A DNA stretch of 64,000 bases from MPNP01 sp965221445 (lineage in GTDB: Bacteria; Pseudomonadota; Alphaproteobacteria; Rhodobacterales; Rhodobacteraceae): assembly GCA_965221445.1 (NCBI GenBank), contig CBDCSF010000013.1:124001-188000 (forward strand), in the 5' to 3' direction. Shown piece by piece: positions 26,575 through 36,350 of the stretch. The position numbers and the translations under genes were made by a program. A model generated the notes under the pieces. It made no database searches, was not told where the DNA came from, and saw only the letters and a program-made list of their open reading frames with translations. Positions within the stretch are counted from its first letter, which is position 1. The number at the start of each line of letters is the position of its first letter.

Positions 26575-27951
26575 ATGACCGCCCTTGCTTTTGTTTTAGT
26601 AATATTCTTTGCTTTTATTGGTTGTTATATCAATCATCGATCAGCAGTTTCGATTAGAAACAGGGGGATCAAGCTGACATCCATATCACTTTATCATGGA
26701 TTGTTTTCGCTTTTCCTAGTTTTCTTCCCTATTATGCTGTTAATTCTGATTTGGCTTGTACTAAAAGGGACTCTGATAGAATTTTATATTTCGAATACTA
26801 TTCTTGAGGATTACTTACTAAACTCTAGCAAGGGTGAAATAGATCTAATATTAGCAGAAATTCGATCAATTGCCGGCGGTCGAGTTTTTGGTGAACCAGA
26901 AGAGTGGAAGTTGAACGCAGCTGACACCTTGGTCAATCTTCGTGAAAATTCTTCGACCCTTCTTGTTGTGATAGTTTCGGTATTGTCTATAGCCTTAATT
27001 GTTTTTGCACGAATTAAGGTTAGCCAGAGATTCAGGGCTAGGCAAAGTGTAGAAAAAATTGTTACCTGGTTAATGATCTCTTGTTCTGTGGTGGCAATAT
27101 TTACAACCATCGGAATTATTGCTTCACTTTTGGTTGAAACCACCAGGTTTCTTAGTCTAGTTCCTTTTACTGAATTTTTCTTCGGTCTCAATTGGGAGCC
27201 CCAGATTCCAATCAGGGAAGACCAGGTTGCTGCTGAAGGAGCATTCGGATGGATACCCGTTTTTGTTGGAACACTTGTAATTACTGGTGTTGCTCTTTTT
27301 ATTTCCGTTCCCATTGGTTTAATGTCGGCGATTTACCTCAATGAATTTGCCAATTCCAGAATTAGGGCTTTCAGTAAACCGGTACTCGAAATTTTGGCTG
27401 GAGTTCCAACCATAGTTTACGGCTTTTTTGCAATATTGGTTGTAACACCCGCCTTTAGGAATTTTGGTGATCTCATAGGAATAGCAGTTTCACCCAATAC
27501 AGCTTTGGCTGCTGGTGGAGTAATGGGGATTATGCTCATTCCATTCATTTCATCCTTTACCGATGACGCACTTTCTGCTGTTCCCAAATCACTAAAGGAT
27601 GGTTCACTTGCTTTAGGAGCAACACGTTCGGAAACGATGTTAAAGGTGTTATTCCCAGCAGCAATACCAGGTATAGTAGGTGGTATTTTGCTTGCTGTAA
27701 GTAGAGCTATCGGTGAAACAATGATTGTGGTTATGGCAGCCGGATTAATAGCCAAACTCACACTTAACCCACTGGATAGTGTAACGACAGTTACTGTTCA
27801 GATTGTAACCTTGCTTATTGGTGATACATCATTTGATAATCCTAAGACCTTGGCAGCCTTTGCACTTGGAATGATGCTGTTTCTGGTTACCTTGATTGTC
27901 AATATATTCGCCCTGCGAATTGTACAGAAATACCGTGAAATATATGATTGA
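26575..27951 (+). CDS. pstC: Phosphate ABC transporter permease PstC
   Basis: The 458-residue membrane protein is of the long alphaproteobacterial type: two or more N-terminal hydrophobic segments and a ~100-residue extracytoplasmic stretch precede the permease core. The core has PIGLMSAIYLNEFANSRIRAFSKPVLEILAGVPTIVYGFFA and the ABC-coupling loop DALSAVPKSLKDGSLALGATRSETMLKVLFPAAIPGIVGG (EAA-type). It forms the channel with PstA. It starts 26 bases after pstS and has no strong Shine-Dalgarno sequence. Confidence 0.94.
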   Translation: MTALAFVLVIFFAFIGCYINHRSAVSIRNRGIKLTSISLYHGLFSLFLVFFPIMLLILIWLVLKGTLIEFYISNTILEDYLLNSSKGEIDLILAEIRSIAGGRVFGEPEEWKLNAADTLVNLRENSSTLLVVIVSVLSIALIVFARIKVSQRFRARQSVEKIVTWLMISCSVVAIFTTIGIIASLLVETTRFLSLVPFTEFFFGLNWEPQIPIREDQVAAEGAFGWIPVFVGTLVITGVALFISVPIGLMSAIYLNEFANSRIRAFSKPVLEILAGVPTIVYGFFAILVVTPAFRNFGDLIGIAVSPNTALAAGGVMGIMLIPFISSFTDDALSAVPKSLKDGSLALGATRSETMLKVLFPAAIPGIVGGILLAVSRAIGETMIVVMAAGLIAKLTLNPLDSVTTVTVQIVTLLIGDTSFDNPKTLAAFALGMMLFLVTLIVNIFALRIVQKYREIYD

Positions 27952-27990
27952 TAATTCTTGGATAACATAAAGTATTTGAATATTTACAAA

Positions 27991-29247
27991 ATGAATACCA
28001 TTGAACTTGTAAAGCAATCCCTCCCAAGGAGGAATAGGAACCAGATAGTTTTAAAGGGTTTGGGAATCACAGCAATATTTTTTGCATTCCTAATGCTGTT
28101 TATCTTGATTTATTCTTTGGTATCCAGTGGTTACAAGGCTTTAACTCAAACACATATAGAATTCAGCGTTTACGTTGATCCGGATGTTATTAATCCAGAA
28201 AAGTTACCTAGAGGTAACTTTAATCGCCTTCTTCAGGATTCCCTTCTTGTATACCATGAAGGGGATATATCCAATGCCGAAAAGAAACAGTTGGCCAGAA
28301 TTCTGAGTAATGGTGCTCAGTTTGAATTGAGGGACAGGGTTGTTGCAGATCCAAGTCTGATTGCCAGTGATATTACCCTGGTTGTTCCTACCTCCGATCC
28401 CTATGATCAATTGAATAAGGAACTCATTGATAGGGAAACTGAAGAAATAAACCGAAGATTAAAAGACAATGAAATACAATGGTTTGATAATCTTCAGGAA
28501 AAGGGGCTGATTTCAAAGCCCATCAACTGGGGATTAATTCTAAACGCCGACAGCCGGTTTCCTGAGCTGGCAGGTTTAAAGGGAGCATTGATAGGTTCTT
28601 TCTGGGCTCTCCTGGTTTGTTTTCTGATTTCCTTCCCACTTGGAATAGGGGCAGCCATTTACCTGGAAGAATTTGCACCCAAAAATCGATTCAGTAATTT
28701 CATAGAAGTCAATATCAACAATCTCGCGGCTGTACCCTCAGTGGTTTTCGGGTTACTGGCACTTGCTGTCTTCATCGGCTGGTTCGGTCTTCCCAGGTCA
28801 GCACCATTGGTAGGTGGTATGGCGCTGGCATTAATGACCATGCCAACTATCATTATCGCCACAAGGGCCGCATTGAAAGCTGTACCTCCCAGTATCAGAG
28901 AAGCTGCACTTGGGGTAGGGGCTTCAAGGCAACAGGTTGTTTTTGGTCACGTACTTCCCCTAGCCATGCCAGGAATTCTGACCGGGACCATCATAGGTCT
29001 TGCGCAGGCTTTGGGAGAAACAGCTCCCTTACTTCTGATCGGTATGAACGCCTTCATTACTTCAGCCCCAGGCACGCCCCTTGATAGCTCAACAGCTCTA
29101 CCGACACAAATATTCATTTGGTCGGACAGTCCCGAAAGAGGATTTGTGAGTAGGGCCTCAGCAGCCATCCTGGTTTTGCTTGCATTTTTGTTGACTATGA
29201 ATGCTTTGGCAGTTTTCCTGAGAAACAAATTTGAAAGATCCTGGTAG
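27991..29247 (+). CDS. pstA: Phosphate ABC transporter permease PstA
   Basis: The 418-residue permease has a long N-terminal part with one membrane segment and a ~150-residue soluble domain, as in other alphaproteobacterial PstA proteins, then the core PLGIGAAIYLEEFAPKNRFSNFIEVNINNLAAVPSVVFGLLAL and the coupling loop ALKAVPPSIREAALGVGASRQQVVFGHVLPLAMPGILTG. ATG 27991 is preferred; a TTG 11 codons earlier is possible. pstB and phoU, which normally follow, are absent: ribosomal protein genes come next. Confidence 0.94.
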   Translation: MNTIELVKQSLPRRNRNQIVLKGLGITAIFFAFLMLFILIYSLVSSGYKALTQTHIEFSVYVDPDVINPEKLPRGNFNRLLQDSLLVYHEGDISNAEKKQLARILSNGAQFELRDRVVADPSLIASDITLVVPTSDPYDQLNKELIDRETEEINRRLKDNEIQWFDNLQEKGLISKPINWGLILNADSRFPELAGLKGALIGSFWALLVCFLISFPLGIGAAIYLEEFAPKNRFSNFIEVNINNLAAVPSVVFGLLALAVFIGWFGLPRSAPLVGGMALALMTMPTIIIATRAALKAVPPSIREAALGVGASRQQVVFGHVLPLAMPGILTGTIIGLAQALGETAPLLLIGMNAFITSAPGTPLDSSTALPTQIFIWSDSPERGFVSRASAAILVLLAFLLTMNALAVFLRNKFERSW

Positions 29248-29421
29248 CCCCTCGTACCTGTATCCATGAATTTGTAACAGTTTTTTCCCCATTGGTGTTG
29301 AAATTACCAAGATAAATTCAATATTCAACTGCGAGTTCCCTTGGCTGGTTAAAGAACCTGCTTTTGGATTTTTTACGCATACTAGAGGATTACATTTACC
29401 TCTGAAAAATTGAGGATTCCT

Positions 29422-29877
29422 ATGGAAAATTCTGAAACACAAGAAAGCGAAGAAACACAAATATCTTCTGAGGAAGAACAAGTTGAAGATTCTTCCATTG
29501 AACAGGAATTGAATGTAAAAAAGGTCATCAATCCGGAAGTTTCAGCTGTTTTTGCCTATAATGGCAAGCAGTTCCCGGTCAAGGTTGGAGAAAAGTGCAG
29601 TATTTTGGATCTTGAGGTACCTGAAATCGGGTCTGAACTCACTATTGATAAAGTTTTAATGGGCAACGGATCGGAATCAGTATTGGGTGATCCCTATATT
29701 CAAGATGCTAAAATTGTTCTTGAATCCAAGGGCCTAAGAACCAAGAAACTGATTAGTTTCAAGAAAAGACGAAGGAAAAGTTCCTCAAAGACAACCAGAG
29801 GTTATCGGCAAAAATCAACGTTGTTCATGACCAAGCGTATTGAAATACCCGGTTTACCAACTTCCTATTTTGAGTGA
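29422..29877 (+). CDS. rplU: Large-subunit ribosomal protein L21 with an acidic N-terminal extension
   Basis: The 151-residue protein has an L21 core from about residue 45 (SAVFAYNGKQFPVKVGEKCSI ... VLGDPYIQDAKIVLES) and the basic C-terminal KLISFKKRRRKSSSKTTRGYRQ segment that contacts 23S rRNA. L21 usually begins at the FAVIKTGGKQY position, so the first ~42 residues, rich in Glu, Ser and Gln, are extra. The start ATG 29422 is supported by TGAGGA five bases upstream. Followed by rpmA after 41 bases, the normal rplU-rpmA order. Confidence 0.9.
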   Translation: MENSETQESEETQISSEEEQVEDSSIEQELNVKKVINPEVSAVFAYNGKQFPVKVGEKCSILDLEVPEIGSELTIDKVLMGNGSESVLGDPYIQDAKIVLESKGLRTKKLISFKKRRRKSSSKTTRGYRQKSTLFMTKRIEIPGLPTSYFE

Positions 29878-29918
29878 TTTACCTTATCATTGATTGAAAA
29901 GTATTAAGAGGATAAAAA

Positions 29919-30173
29919 ATGGCACATAAGAAAGCTGGTGGGTCATCACGAAACGGTCGAGATTCAGCAGGTAGACGTTTGGGTGTAAAAAAGTTTGGTG
30001 GCGAGAAGGTTATCCCAGGCAATATACTCGTTCGTCAGCGGGGTAATAAATTCTGGGCTGGTGAGGGTACTGGTACTGGCAAGGATCATACTATTTTTGC
30101 TACAGCCGAAGGTAACGTTACGTTCTCAAAAGGTTATAAGGGACGTAGTTTTGTATCCGTATTACAGGACTAA
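29919..30173 (+). CDS. rpmA: Large-subunit ribosomal protein L27
   Basis: The 84-residue protein is a canonical L27: MAHKKAGGSSRNGRDSAGRR at the N-terminus, whose tail reaches the peptidyl transferase centre, then GVKKFGGEKVIPGNILVRQRG and VGRDHTIFA-type sequence (TGKDHTIFATAEG). No cleaved N-terminal extension is present. Its start has AGAGGAT upstream. Confidence 0.97.
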   Translation: MAHKKAGGSSRNGRDSAGRRLGVKKFGGEKVIPGNILVRQRGNKFWAGEGTGTGKDHTIFATAEGNVTFSKGYKGRSFVSVLQD

Positions 30174-30301
30174 GATACATACTCCTCGACATCATCCAGT
30201 TTATCCACAAACACCTCCCAGACCATATTTTTCCCATAACCTGATAGCTTTAGGCTGCATTAAACGTAGCCTGATTATGGGTGTTATTGTTTTATAGAGC
30301 A

Positions 30302-31342
30302 ATGCAATTTCTAGATTTGGCAAAGATTAAAGTACGTTCCGGTTCAGGCGGTAATGGAGCTGTTAGTTTCCGCAAGGAAAAATTTATCGAATTCGGTGGA
30401 CCTGATGGGGGTGATGGAGGAAAGGGCGGTGATGTCATCATCCGAACCCAGGAAAACCTCAACACATTGATTGACTTTGCCTATAAAAGAAATTTCTTTG
30501 CAGGTAACGGGAAATCAGGAAGCGGGCGAGAAAGGCACGGTTCAAATGGAAAGGATATTATCCTTGAGGTACCGATCGGAACAGAAATACTGGATGAAAC
30601 CAAAACAGTATTGCTCTTTGATTTAGTTGGCAAGGACCAGGAAATTACCTTACTGCAAGGTGGTAGTGGTGGTTTTGGTAATTCACACTTTAAATCCTCT
30701 ACCAATCAAGCTCCGCGTTTCTCCAATCCAGGCATGGAGGGAAAAGAGCTTACAATTTATTTGCGTTTGAAAATCTTTGCAGATGTAGGTCTTGTCGGTT
30801 TGCCTAATTCGGGTAAATCAACATTTTTATCTGCAGTATCCAATGCCAAACCCAAAAGTGGTGATTATCCCTTTACCACCCTATATCCAAAATTGGGTCT
30901 GGTAAATAGGGAGGATATTGATTTCACCATAGCTGACATTCCAGGAATCATCAAGGGTTCCAGTGAGGGAAAAGGATTAGGTGACAGGTTTTTAGGGCAT
31001 GTTGAACGGAGTTCCATTCTGTTGCAACTAATTGACGGTACCAGTGAGGATCCGATAAGAGATTTTCGGATAATCGACAACGAATTAAGAAGATATGGGA
31101 GTGGCTTACCAGACAAACCCAGGATTGTTGCTATCAATAAAGTTGATCTAATAGACCCGGAAATGGATAATCCCTTTGAGGAATTGCAGGAGGTTGTAAG
31201 CCCCCACAAATTATGTACAGTTTCGGCCCTGGAGAAAATTGGACTAGATCAATGTTTGGATTGTTTGGCAAAAACTATCCTTGATCAACAACATAGCATG
31301 AGAAAGTTGCAGGAAGAGGCAAGATCCGAATGGACACCCTAA
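30302..31342 (+). CDS. obgE: Obg-family GTPase (ribosome assembly, stress control)
   Basis: The 346-residue protein has the glycine-rich Obg fold (KVRSGSGGNGAVSFRKEKFIEFGGPDGGDGGKGGDV) and a GTPase domain with GLPNSGKST (G1), TTLYPKLG (G2), DIPGIIKGS (G3) and NKVD (G4). It lacks the long C-terminal OCT extension, as do many alphaproteobacterial forms. A start seven codons upstream (30281) is possible but MQFLDLAKI is the standard beginning. A 7-bp hairpin (AGGCTGC/GTAGCCT, 30253-30273) lies upstream. Its 3' end overlaps proB by 13 bases. Confidence 0.96.
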   Translation: MQFLDLAKIKVRSGSGGNGAVSFRKEKFIEFGGPDGGDGGKGGDVIIRTQENLNTLIDFAYKRNFFAGNGKSGSGRERHGSNGKDIILEVPIGTEILDETKTVLLFDLVGKDQEITLLQGGSGGFGNSHFKSSTNQAPRFSNPGMEGKELTIYLRLKIFADVGLVGLPNSGKSTFLSAVSNAKPKSGDYPFTTLYPKLGLVNREDIDFTIADIPGIIKGSSEGKGLGDRFLGHVERSSILLQLIDGTSEDPIRDFRIIDNELRRYGSGLPDKPRIVAINKVDLIDPEMDNPFEELQEVVSPHKLCTVSALEKIGLDQCLDCLAKTILDQQHSMRKLQEEARSEWTP

Positions 31343-32445
31343 GAACATTTCAGCAAGCTTCCAAAATTATTATTAAAATTGGGTCCTCGCTCCTCATAGA
31401 CAATGAAAATGGACGGTTGAACACCAAGTGGCTAAAAGCACTTGCTGAAGATATTGATCACCTTAAGCGGCAGGGAAAACAGGTGGTAATTGTTTCTTCA
31501 GGCTCAATAGCTCTTGGGAGAAGAATATTGGAGTTTCCGGTAGGGAAGTTGTCTCTTGAGCAAACCCAGGCATCTGCAGCATGTGGCCAAATTAAGTTAG
31601 CCCGAATGTATGAAGAAATTTTACAACCATTTGGTCATAAAACGGCACAGGTGCTTTTAACACTGGATGATAATGATAACCGCAAAAGATTTTTGAATGC
31701 CAGGGCTACAATGTCAACGTTACTCACGATGGGGGTTATTCCGATCGTTAATGAAAATGATACCATTGCCACAGATGAAATAAGGTTTGGGGATAATGAC
31801 CGTCTGGCTGCTCAGGTCTCGGTAATGATTGGGGCCGATATTTTGATTCTTTTTTCCGATGTTGATGGGTTATATGACAAGGACCCCCGAAAGCATTCTG
31901 GGGCTGTTAGGTTGGAAACCATTTCCTCAATCGATTCCAAGATTTTTGCCATGGCTGGCTCAACTGGAACCAATTTATCCAGTGGTGGGATGAAAACCAA
32001 ATTAATTGCTGCCCGAACAGCCATGAAGGCCGGATGTGCGATGGTCATTTCTGAGGGAAAGAAACAGAACCCTGTTCAGAATCTGCTGAACGGCGGAAAC
32101 TGCACCTGGTTTAAACCAGAACATGATCCTCAGGTTGCAAGGAAACACTGGATAGCTTCCATGAAGCCTAGGGGAAGCGTTTATATTGATGACGGGGCTG
32201 CTGAAGCTTTGCAACGAGGCAAGTCCCTCCTCCCGGCAGGAGTTCAAAAGGTGATTGGAGAATTTGGCAGAGGTGATGCTGTTGAAATAATATCCCGTAA
32301 GGGTAAACGTTTAGGAACAGGATTGATCCGGTATACAAAAACTGAAAGTGAACTGATAATGGGACATAAATCCAGTGAAATAGAGCAAATTCTGGGATTT
32401 CCTGGAAGGGCAGCATTAATTCACAGAGATGATATGTCCTGGTAG
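31330..32445 (+). CDS. proB: Glutamate 5-kinase
   Basis: The 371-residue protein has an amino-acid kinase domain (KIIIKIGSSLLID, VIVSSGSIALGRRIL, PIVNENDTIATDEIRFGDNDRLAAQVS, LFSDVDGLYDKDP, GTNLSSGGMKTKLIAARTAM) and a C-terminal PUA domain (PRGSVYIDDGAAEALQRGKSLLPAGV). It makes gamma-glutamyl phosphate for proline synthesis. The start lies inside the end of obgE, a coupling typical of this operon. Confidence 0.97.
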   Translation: MDTLRTFQQASKIIIKIGSSLLIDNENGRLNTKWLKALAEDIDHLKRQGKQVVIVSSGSIALGRRILEFPVGKLSLEQTQASAACGQIKLARMYEEILQPFGHKTAQVLLTLDDNDNRKRFLNARATMSTLLTMGVIPIVNENDTIATDEIRFGDNDRLAAQVSVMIGADILILFSDVDGLYDKDPRKHSGAVRLETISSIDSKIFAMAGSTGTNLSSGGMKTKLIAARTAMKAGCAMVISEGKKQNPVQNLLNGGNCTWFKPEHDPQVARKHWIASMKPRGSVYIDDGAAEALQRGKSLLPAGVQKVIGEFGRGDAVEIISRKGKRLGTGLIRYTKTESELIMGHKSSEIEQILGFPGRAALIHRDDMSW

Positions 32446-32475
32446 TATTTTTCGAATAAAATATGGATGGGTTAG

Positions 32476-33729
32476 ATGGATACGAAAGACCTGATTAGGG
32501 GCATGGGGCAAAAGGCCAGGGAAGCTGCCGGCTTTCTGGCGGTTGTTTCAAACGATTCAAAAAGTAAGGCTCTGGATAATGCACGGGTAACTATCAACAA
32601 CAACAGAAATACAATTTTGAAAGCCAATAAGAAAGATATAAAACTTGGTATGAAGAAAGGTCTTTCTTCAGCCATGCTGGATCGCTTGGAATTAAATCAT
32701 GAACGACTGGATGATCTGGAGAAATCACTTACAAGCATATCACAACAATCTGATCCGGTAGGTAAAACCCTCGCATCCTGGGATCGTCCTACTGGGCTGA
32801 AAATAAAAAGAGTTTCGACTCCATTGGGCGTAATCGGAGTAATTTTTGAATCCCGTCCCAATGTTACAATTGACGCCTCAGCCCTATGCTTGAAATCCGG
32901 GAATGCTTCTATTTTACGGGGAGGTTCCGACAGTTTTAATACCTCACGGGAACTCCACAGGTGTTTTGTTGAAGGGATTTCACAGGAAGGTTTTCCTATA
33001 GCTAGCACCCAATTGGTTCCTACTACAGATAGGTCTGCTGTAAGTGAAATGTTAAAACAAACTGAATTTATTGATGTCATTGTACCTAGAGGGGGTAGAA
33101 GTCTAGTGGGTCGAGTCCAGCAAGAGGCCAGGGTTCCTGTTTTTGCTCACCTTGAAGGAATATGTCATGTTTATGTTGATCGTGATGCAGACATAGAAAA
33201 AGCCCGAAGGGTTGTAGTTAACGCCAAAACAAGGCGAACTGGAATATGTGGTGCGGCCGAGTGTCTTTTAATTGATGAGAATTTTTCTTTCAAGAATGGA
33301 GAAATTCTTTTGAAGGATCTTCTGGCCAAAGGAGTAGAGGTTAGAACGGATAAGAAATACTCAAATGTAAAGGGAACGGTATTTGCTAACAGCGAGGATT
33401 ACGGGAAGGAGTTCCTTGATAGTATTATTGCTGTCAAAACTGTCAGCGGAGTTAGCGAGGCCATCAAACACATCAAGCGATATGGTTCAGGACATACGGA
33501 AGCAATAATTACCGAAAACCACTCTACGGCTGAAGAATTCTTTACTAATCTGGATTCAGCCATTCTGATGAAGAATGCTTCGACTCAATTTGCCGATGGA
33601 GGAGAATTTGGGATGGGAGCTGAGATTGGAATAGCAACGGGTAAAATTCACGCACGAGGACCTGTTGGTACAGAACAACTGGTGAGTTTCAAATACTTGG
33701 TTGAAGGTGATGGAACAATCCGTCAATGA
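32476..33729 (+). CDS. proA: Gamma-glutamyl phosphate reductase
   Basis: The 417-residue aldehyde-dehydrogenase-fold enzyme has PLGVIGVIFESRPNVTIDASALCLKSGNA, the region NAKTRRTGICGAAECLLID with the catalytic cysteine, and EFGMGAEIGIATGKIHARGPVG. It reduces the product of ProB to glutamate semialdehyde. nadD, which often follows in Alphaproteobacteria, is absent; the next gene is on the opposite strand. Confidence 0.97.
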   Translation: MDTKDLIRGMGQKAREAAGFLAVVSNDSKSKALDNARVTINNNRNTILKANKKDIKLGMKKGLSSAMLDRLELNHERLDDLEKSLTSISQQSDPVGKTLASWDRPTGLKIKRVSTPLGVIGVIFESRPNVTIDASALCLKSGNASILRGGSDSFNTSRELHRCFVEGISQEGFPIASTQLVPTTDRSAVSEMLKQTEFIDVIVPRGGRSLVGRVQQEARVPVFAHLEGICHVYVDRDADIEKARRVVVNAKTRRTGICGAAECLLIDENFSFKNGEILLKDLLAKGVEVRTDKKYSNVKGTVFANSEDYGKEFLDSIIAVKTVSGVSEAIKHIKRYGSGHTEAIITENHSTAEEFFTNLDSAILMKNASTQFADGGEFGMGAEIGIATGKIHARGPVGTEQLVSFKYLVEGDGTIRQ

Positions 33730-33774
33730 AAATTATGACGATTTTCTTATGTAGCCTTATGTTTGGTTTGAGGT

Positions 33775-34344
33775 TTAACTGCCCCAGCTTCTGATTTTTG
33801 CACAATCAAAATGAACGAATCTGGATCGGGAGTATCTTCCTATTCCACCTGACTGGCATTTCTCTCCAACTCTGGCAAGAGTATTGGTAGAAACCCCTCG
33901 GATTCTAACGTCAGCAGCCATCCCTTGCGTGTGGTAAGAATTCTTTACCACTGTCCTTGGTGAACGCCTTCTCAGCATCTCATTGGTTGCTGTTGTTCTG
34001 TAACCACTAAGGAGTTGAATCGGTTCGCTGGTATCTAGAATTTTGTGAACAGCCGACAGGGTATTAATGTTTCTTATATCCATCTTGGCCCACTTGTTCT
34101 CTCTCCAATCTCGCATGAATTTGCTAATTTCAAGCAAGGCGTCAGGTATATACTTCCCTTCTACCCAATAAATTATTTTAATATTTTCATTGGTCTGGCC
34201 GTTAAACATCTGAATTTGACGATAAATGCCTGCGCCTTTAAGAAATCCTGCTGTATTGGAGTAGACTGGTGCAGCTACTGTACAAAGCAGGGTAGCAGTA
34301 CTACCACCAAGAACGAACGAACGACGGGTTAAATTGACTTTCAT
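33775..34344 (-). CDS. DUF882/M15A-like murein peptidase with Tat signal
   Basis: The 189-residue protein starts MKVNLTRRSFVLGGSTATLL, a twin-arginine signal. The mature part has the DUF882 (YcbK-like, peptidase M15A fold) zinc site: LLSGYRTTATNE, then HTQGMAADVRI (HxxxxxxD) and RFVHFD. Members of this group are thought to act on peptidoglycan cross-links in the periplasm. It diverges from an L,D-transpeptidase gene, a pairing seen in other Proteobacteria and consistent with a shared role in cell-wall remodelling. Confidence 0.9.
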   Translation of the reverse strand: MKVNLTRRSFVLGGSTATLLCTVAAPVYSNTAGFLKGAGIYRQIQMFNGQTNENIKIIYWVEGKYIPDALLEISKFMRDWRENKWAKMDIRNINTLSAVHKILDTSEPIQLLSGYRTTATNEMLRRRSPRTVVKNSYHTQGMAADVRIRGVSTNTLARVGEKCQSGGIGRYSRSRFVHFDCAKIRSWGS

Positions 34345-34672
34345 TACTATTCGAGTCGGACTTTCCTTTTATGCTACCATTCCCAAGAAAATGGTGCTAA
34401 ATTTAGCTTTGTGGTTGAAGAAAAATGACCTTCAAGTCTGTCTGCAGCATTATTTTCTAATTTTATTATCTTATTCAGGAAACAATTTGAGCTATTTTCT
34501 TTAAACTCCTAACCAACTCCCTCTGCTTTGTACTATAAGATAAACAAATATCAAATTCACCGCAAGTAGAATCTTTAAAAAAATTTTGAAAGCGTCTTCA
34601 AAGGCGAGTTTACCTTGTTTGTAAACAAAAAATTGGGTATATATAGTAGCCAAGATATCATTGGAGCAGTGA
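34345..34672. other. Divergent control region between DUF882 and L,D-transpeptidase genes
   Basis: These 328 AT-rich bases must contain the promoters of both flanking genes. A 60-codon minus-strand frame (34501-34683) overlaps the transpeptidase start and has no ribosome-binding site or recognisable features, so it is not called. I see no RNA gene here. Confidence 0.5.
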
Positions 34673-36331
34673 ATGTTTAGCAAGTTATTGAGATTATTAA
34701 AAAATACTCTCCGTAGGACAATTTATAGTAGTTTGGTGATTTTGGTTTCAACCATTCCATCAAAGGGAGGATTGGATTTTACTCTTCCTACACAACAGGA
34801 ATTGGCACTAATTTCGGAAATTGGACGAGATTCTTCGACCATAAGATTTTATGCTGAAAGAAATTTTGATCCAATCTGGTTAGGTGAAAGTGAAGAAAAT
34901 CAGGACCGATTAAGGGCTTTGGTTAGAGCAATAAGCAATTTGGAATCACATGGGTTAACCACAGATATATTTGAAACTCAATATGACTGGGAAACCATTT
35001 ATGATGCCAATAATATTCACCAAATTGCTGAGCAAGAAAGCAAGATTACCAAAATTTTCCTTCGCTATGCCAAAGTCTTAAACTCGGGTTATCTCAAACC
35101 TAGTGAGGTATCTGAGGTAATGGATATCGATACCCTTGCACCACTACCTCCATATTATTTACTCAAAGGAATCACTGAAAACGACCCTGAAACCTATCTA
35201 TTACAGCTGGCACCACAAAATGACGAGTATACTGTCCTAAGGAAAACTCTCTATCAGTTGCAAAAGGAAATTGATGCAGGGGGATGGGGAGAACCTGTAC
35301 TCTCTTCAGAACTACTTCCGGGTCAAGATGGATCTGAAGTAATCAAACTCCGGAACCGATTGATCAGAATGGGGTATTTACCAAGGAATACTTCTCCAGA
35401 ATATAATCTGGTTTTGAAGAAAGCAGTTCAACTTTTCCAAATGGACCATGGGTTAGCCCCAACAGGTATTGCCAACTACAATACAATTGAAGCCATAAAC
35501 ATATCTCCGGAGACGAAACTCGAATCGGTGATCGTAGCTCTGGAAAGAAACCGTTGGATGAACAGGTCCCTTGGGCCGTGGTATGTCCTCGTGAACATAC
35601 CTGAATATAAAGCTCGATTTGTTGATCAAGGCCAAATCAAGTTTGAAACAGGTGTTGTAGTCGGCAAAAACCAGGAAAATCTCCAAACACCAGAATTTTC
35701 TGATGAAATGGAATACCTTGTTGTAAATCCTATCTGGCACGTACCAGCTTCAATTATTCTGGAAGAAATTATACCCAGCCTTCGACAGAGTCTTGAATCA
35801 GAAGCCCTGATTATTTTTTCTGATATGGAAGGAAATAGAATCGACAGAAGTAACATTGATTTGACCCAGGAATTTACCAAAACAAACCTGAATTTAACCG
35901 CAAGGCAATTGCCGGGACCAACAAACCCTCTGGGTGGTGTTAAATTCATGTTTCCGAATCAACACAATATCTATTTACATGATTCACCAATTAGAAACCT
36001 TTTTGATCGCGAATACAGGGCGTATAGCCATGGTTGTATCAGGTTAAAAAAAGCACATGATTTTGCCAGGTTTTTACTGTCATTGGAAGGTTTGGATTAC
36101 GATACCATTGTGTCTAAATCTAAAGAGCTCAAGGGAGAACAACAAGTTCAACTTTCATTAAATATACCTGTACATATAACCTACAGAACTGTCTGGGTTT
36201 CTCCTGATGGCCGGGTTAATTTTCGAAAAGATATTTACGAGCGAGACAGGCTGGTCTATCAAACCCTGACAAGGAATCCAATTTTAGATTTGTATAATTT
36301 AGAAAACTATTATACGGAATTGGATTTTTGA
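34673..36331 (+). CDS. L,D-transpeptidase, YcbB/LdtD-like
   Basis: The 552-residue protein has an N-terminal hydrophobic segment (TIYSSLVILVSTIPSKGG, residues ~17-34), a scaffold domain, a peptidoglycan-binding domain near residues 225-285 (VIKLRNRLIRMGYLP ... LKKAVQLFQMDHGLAPTGIANYNTIEAIN) and a YkuD catalytic domain with PNQHNIYLHDSP and YSHGCIRLKKAHDFA, holding the catalytic His and Cys. It forms 3-3 cross-links in peptidoglycan in the periplasm. Domain order matches the YcbB class. It is followed 19 bases later by lpxD. Confidence 0.93.
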   Translation: MFSKLLRLLKNTLRRTIYSSLVILVSTIPSKGGLDFTLPTQQELALISEIGRDSSTIRFYAERNFDPIWLGESEENQDRLRALVRAISNLESHGLTTDIFETQYDWETIYDANNIHQIAEQESKITKIFLRYAKVLNSGYLKPSEVSEVMDIDTLAPLPPYYLLKGITENDPETYLLQLAPQNDEYTVLRKTLYQLQKEIDAGGWGEPVLSSELLPGQDGSEVIKLRNRLIRMGYLPRNTSPEYNLVLKKAVQLFQMDHGLAPTGIANYNTIEAINISPETKLESVIVALERNRWMNRSLGPWYVLVNIPEYKARFVDQGQIKFETGVVVGKNQENLQTPEFSDEMEYLVVNPIWHVPASIILEEIIPSLRQSLESEALIIFSDMEGNRIDRSNIDLTQEFTKTNLNLTARQLPGPTNPLGGVKFMFPNQHNIYLHDSPIRNLFDREYRAYSHGCIRLKKAHDFARFLLSLEGLDYDTIVSKSKELKGEQQVQLSLNIPVHITYRTVWVSPDGRVNFRKDIYERDRLVYQTLTRNPILDLYNLENYYTELDF

Positions 36332-36350
36332 TTCCGGTAAGCCACCTAGA

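Noticed and set aside
34501..34683. A 60-codon minus-strand frame between the DUF882 and L,D-transpeptidase genes
   Set aside because: It overlaps the transpeptidase start, lacks a ribosome-binding site and occupies the space needed for two divergent promoters.
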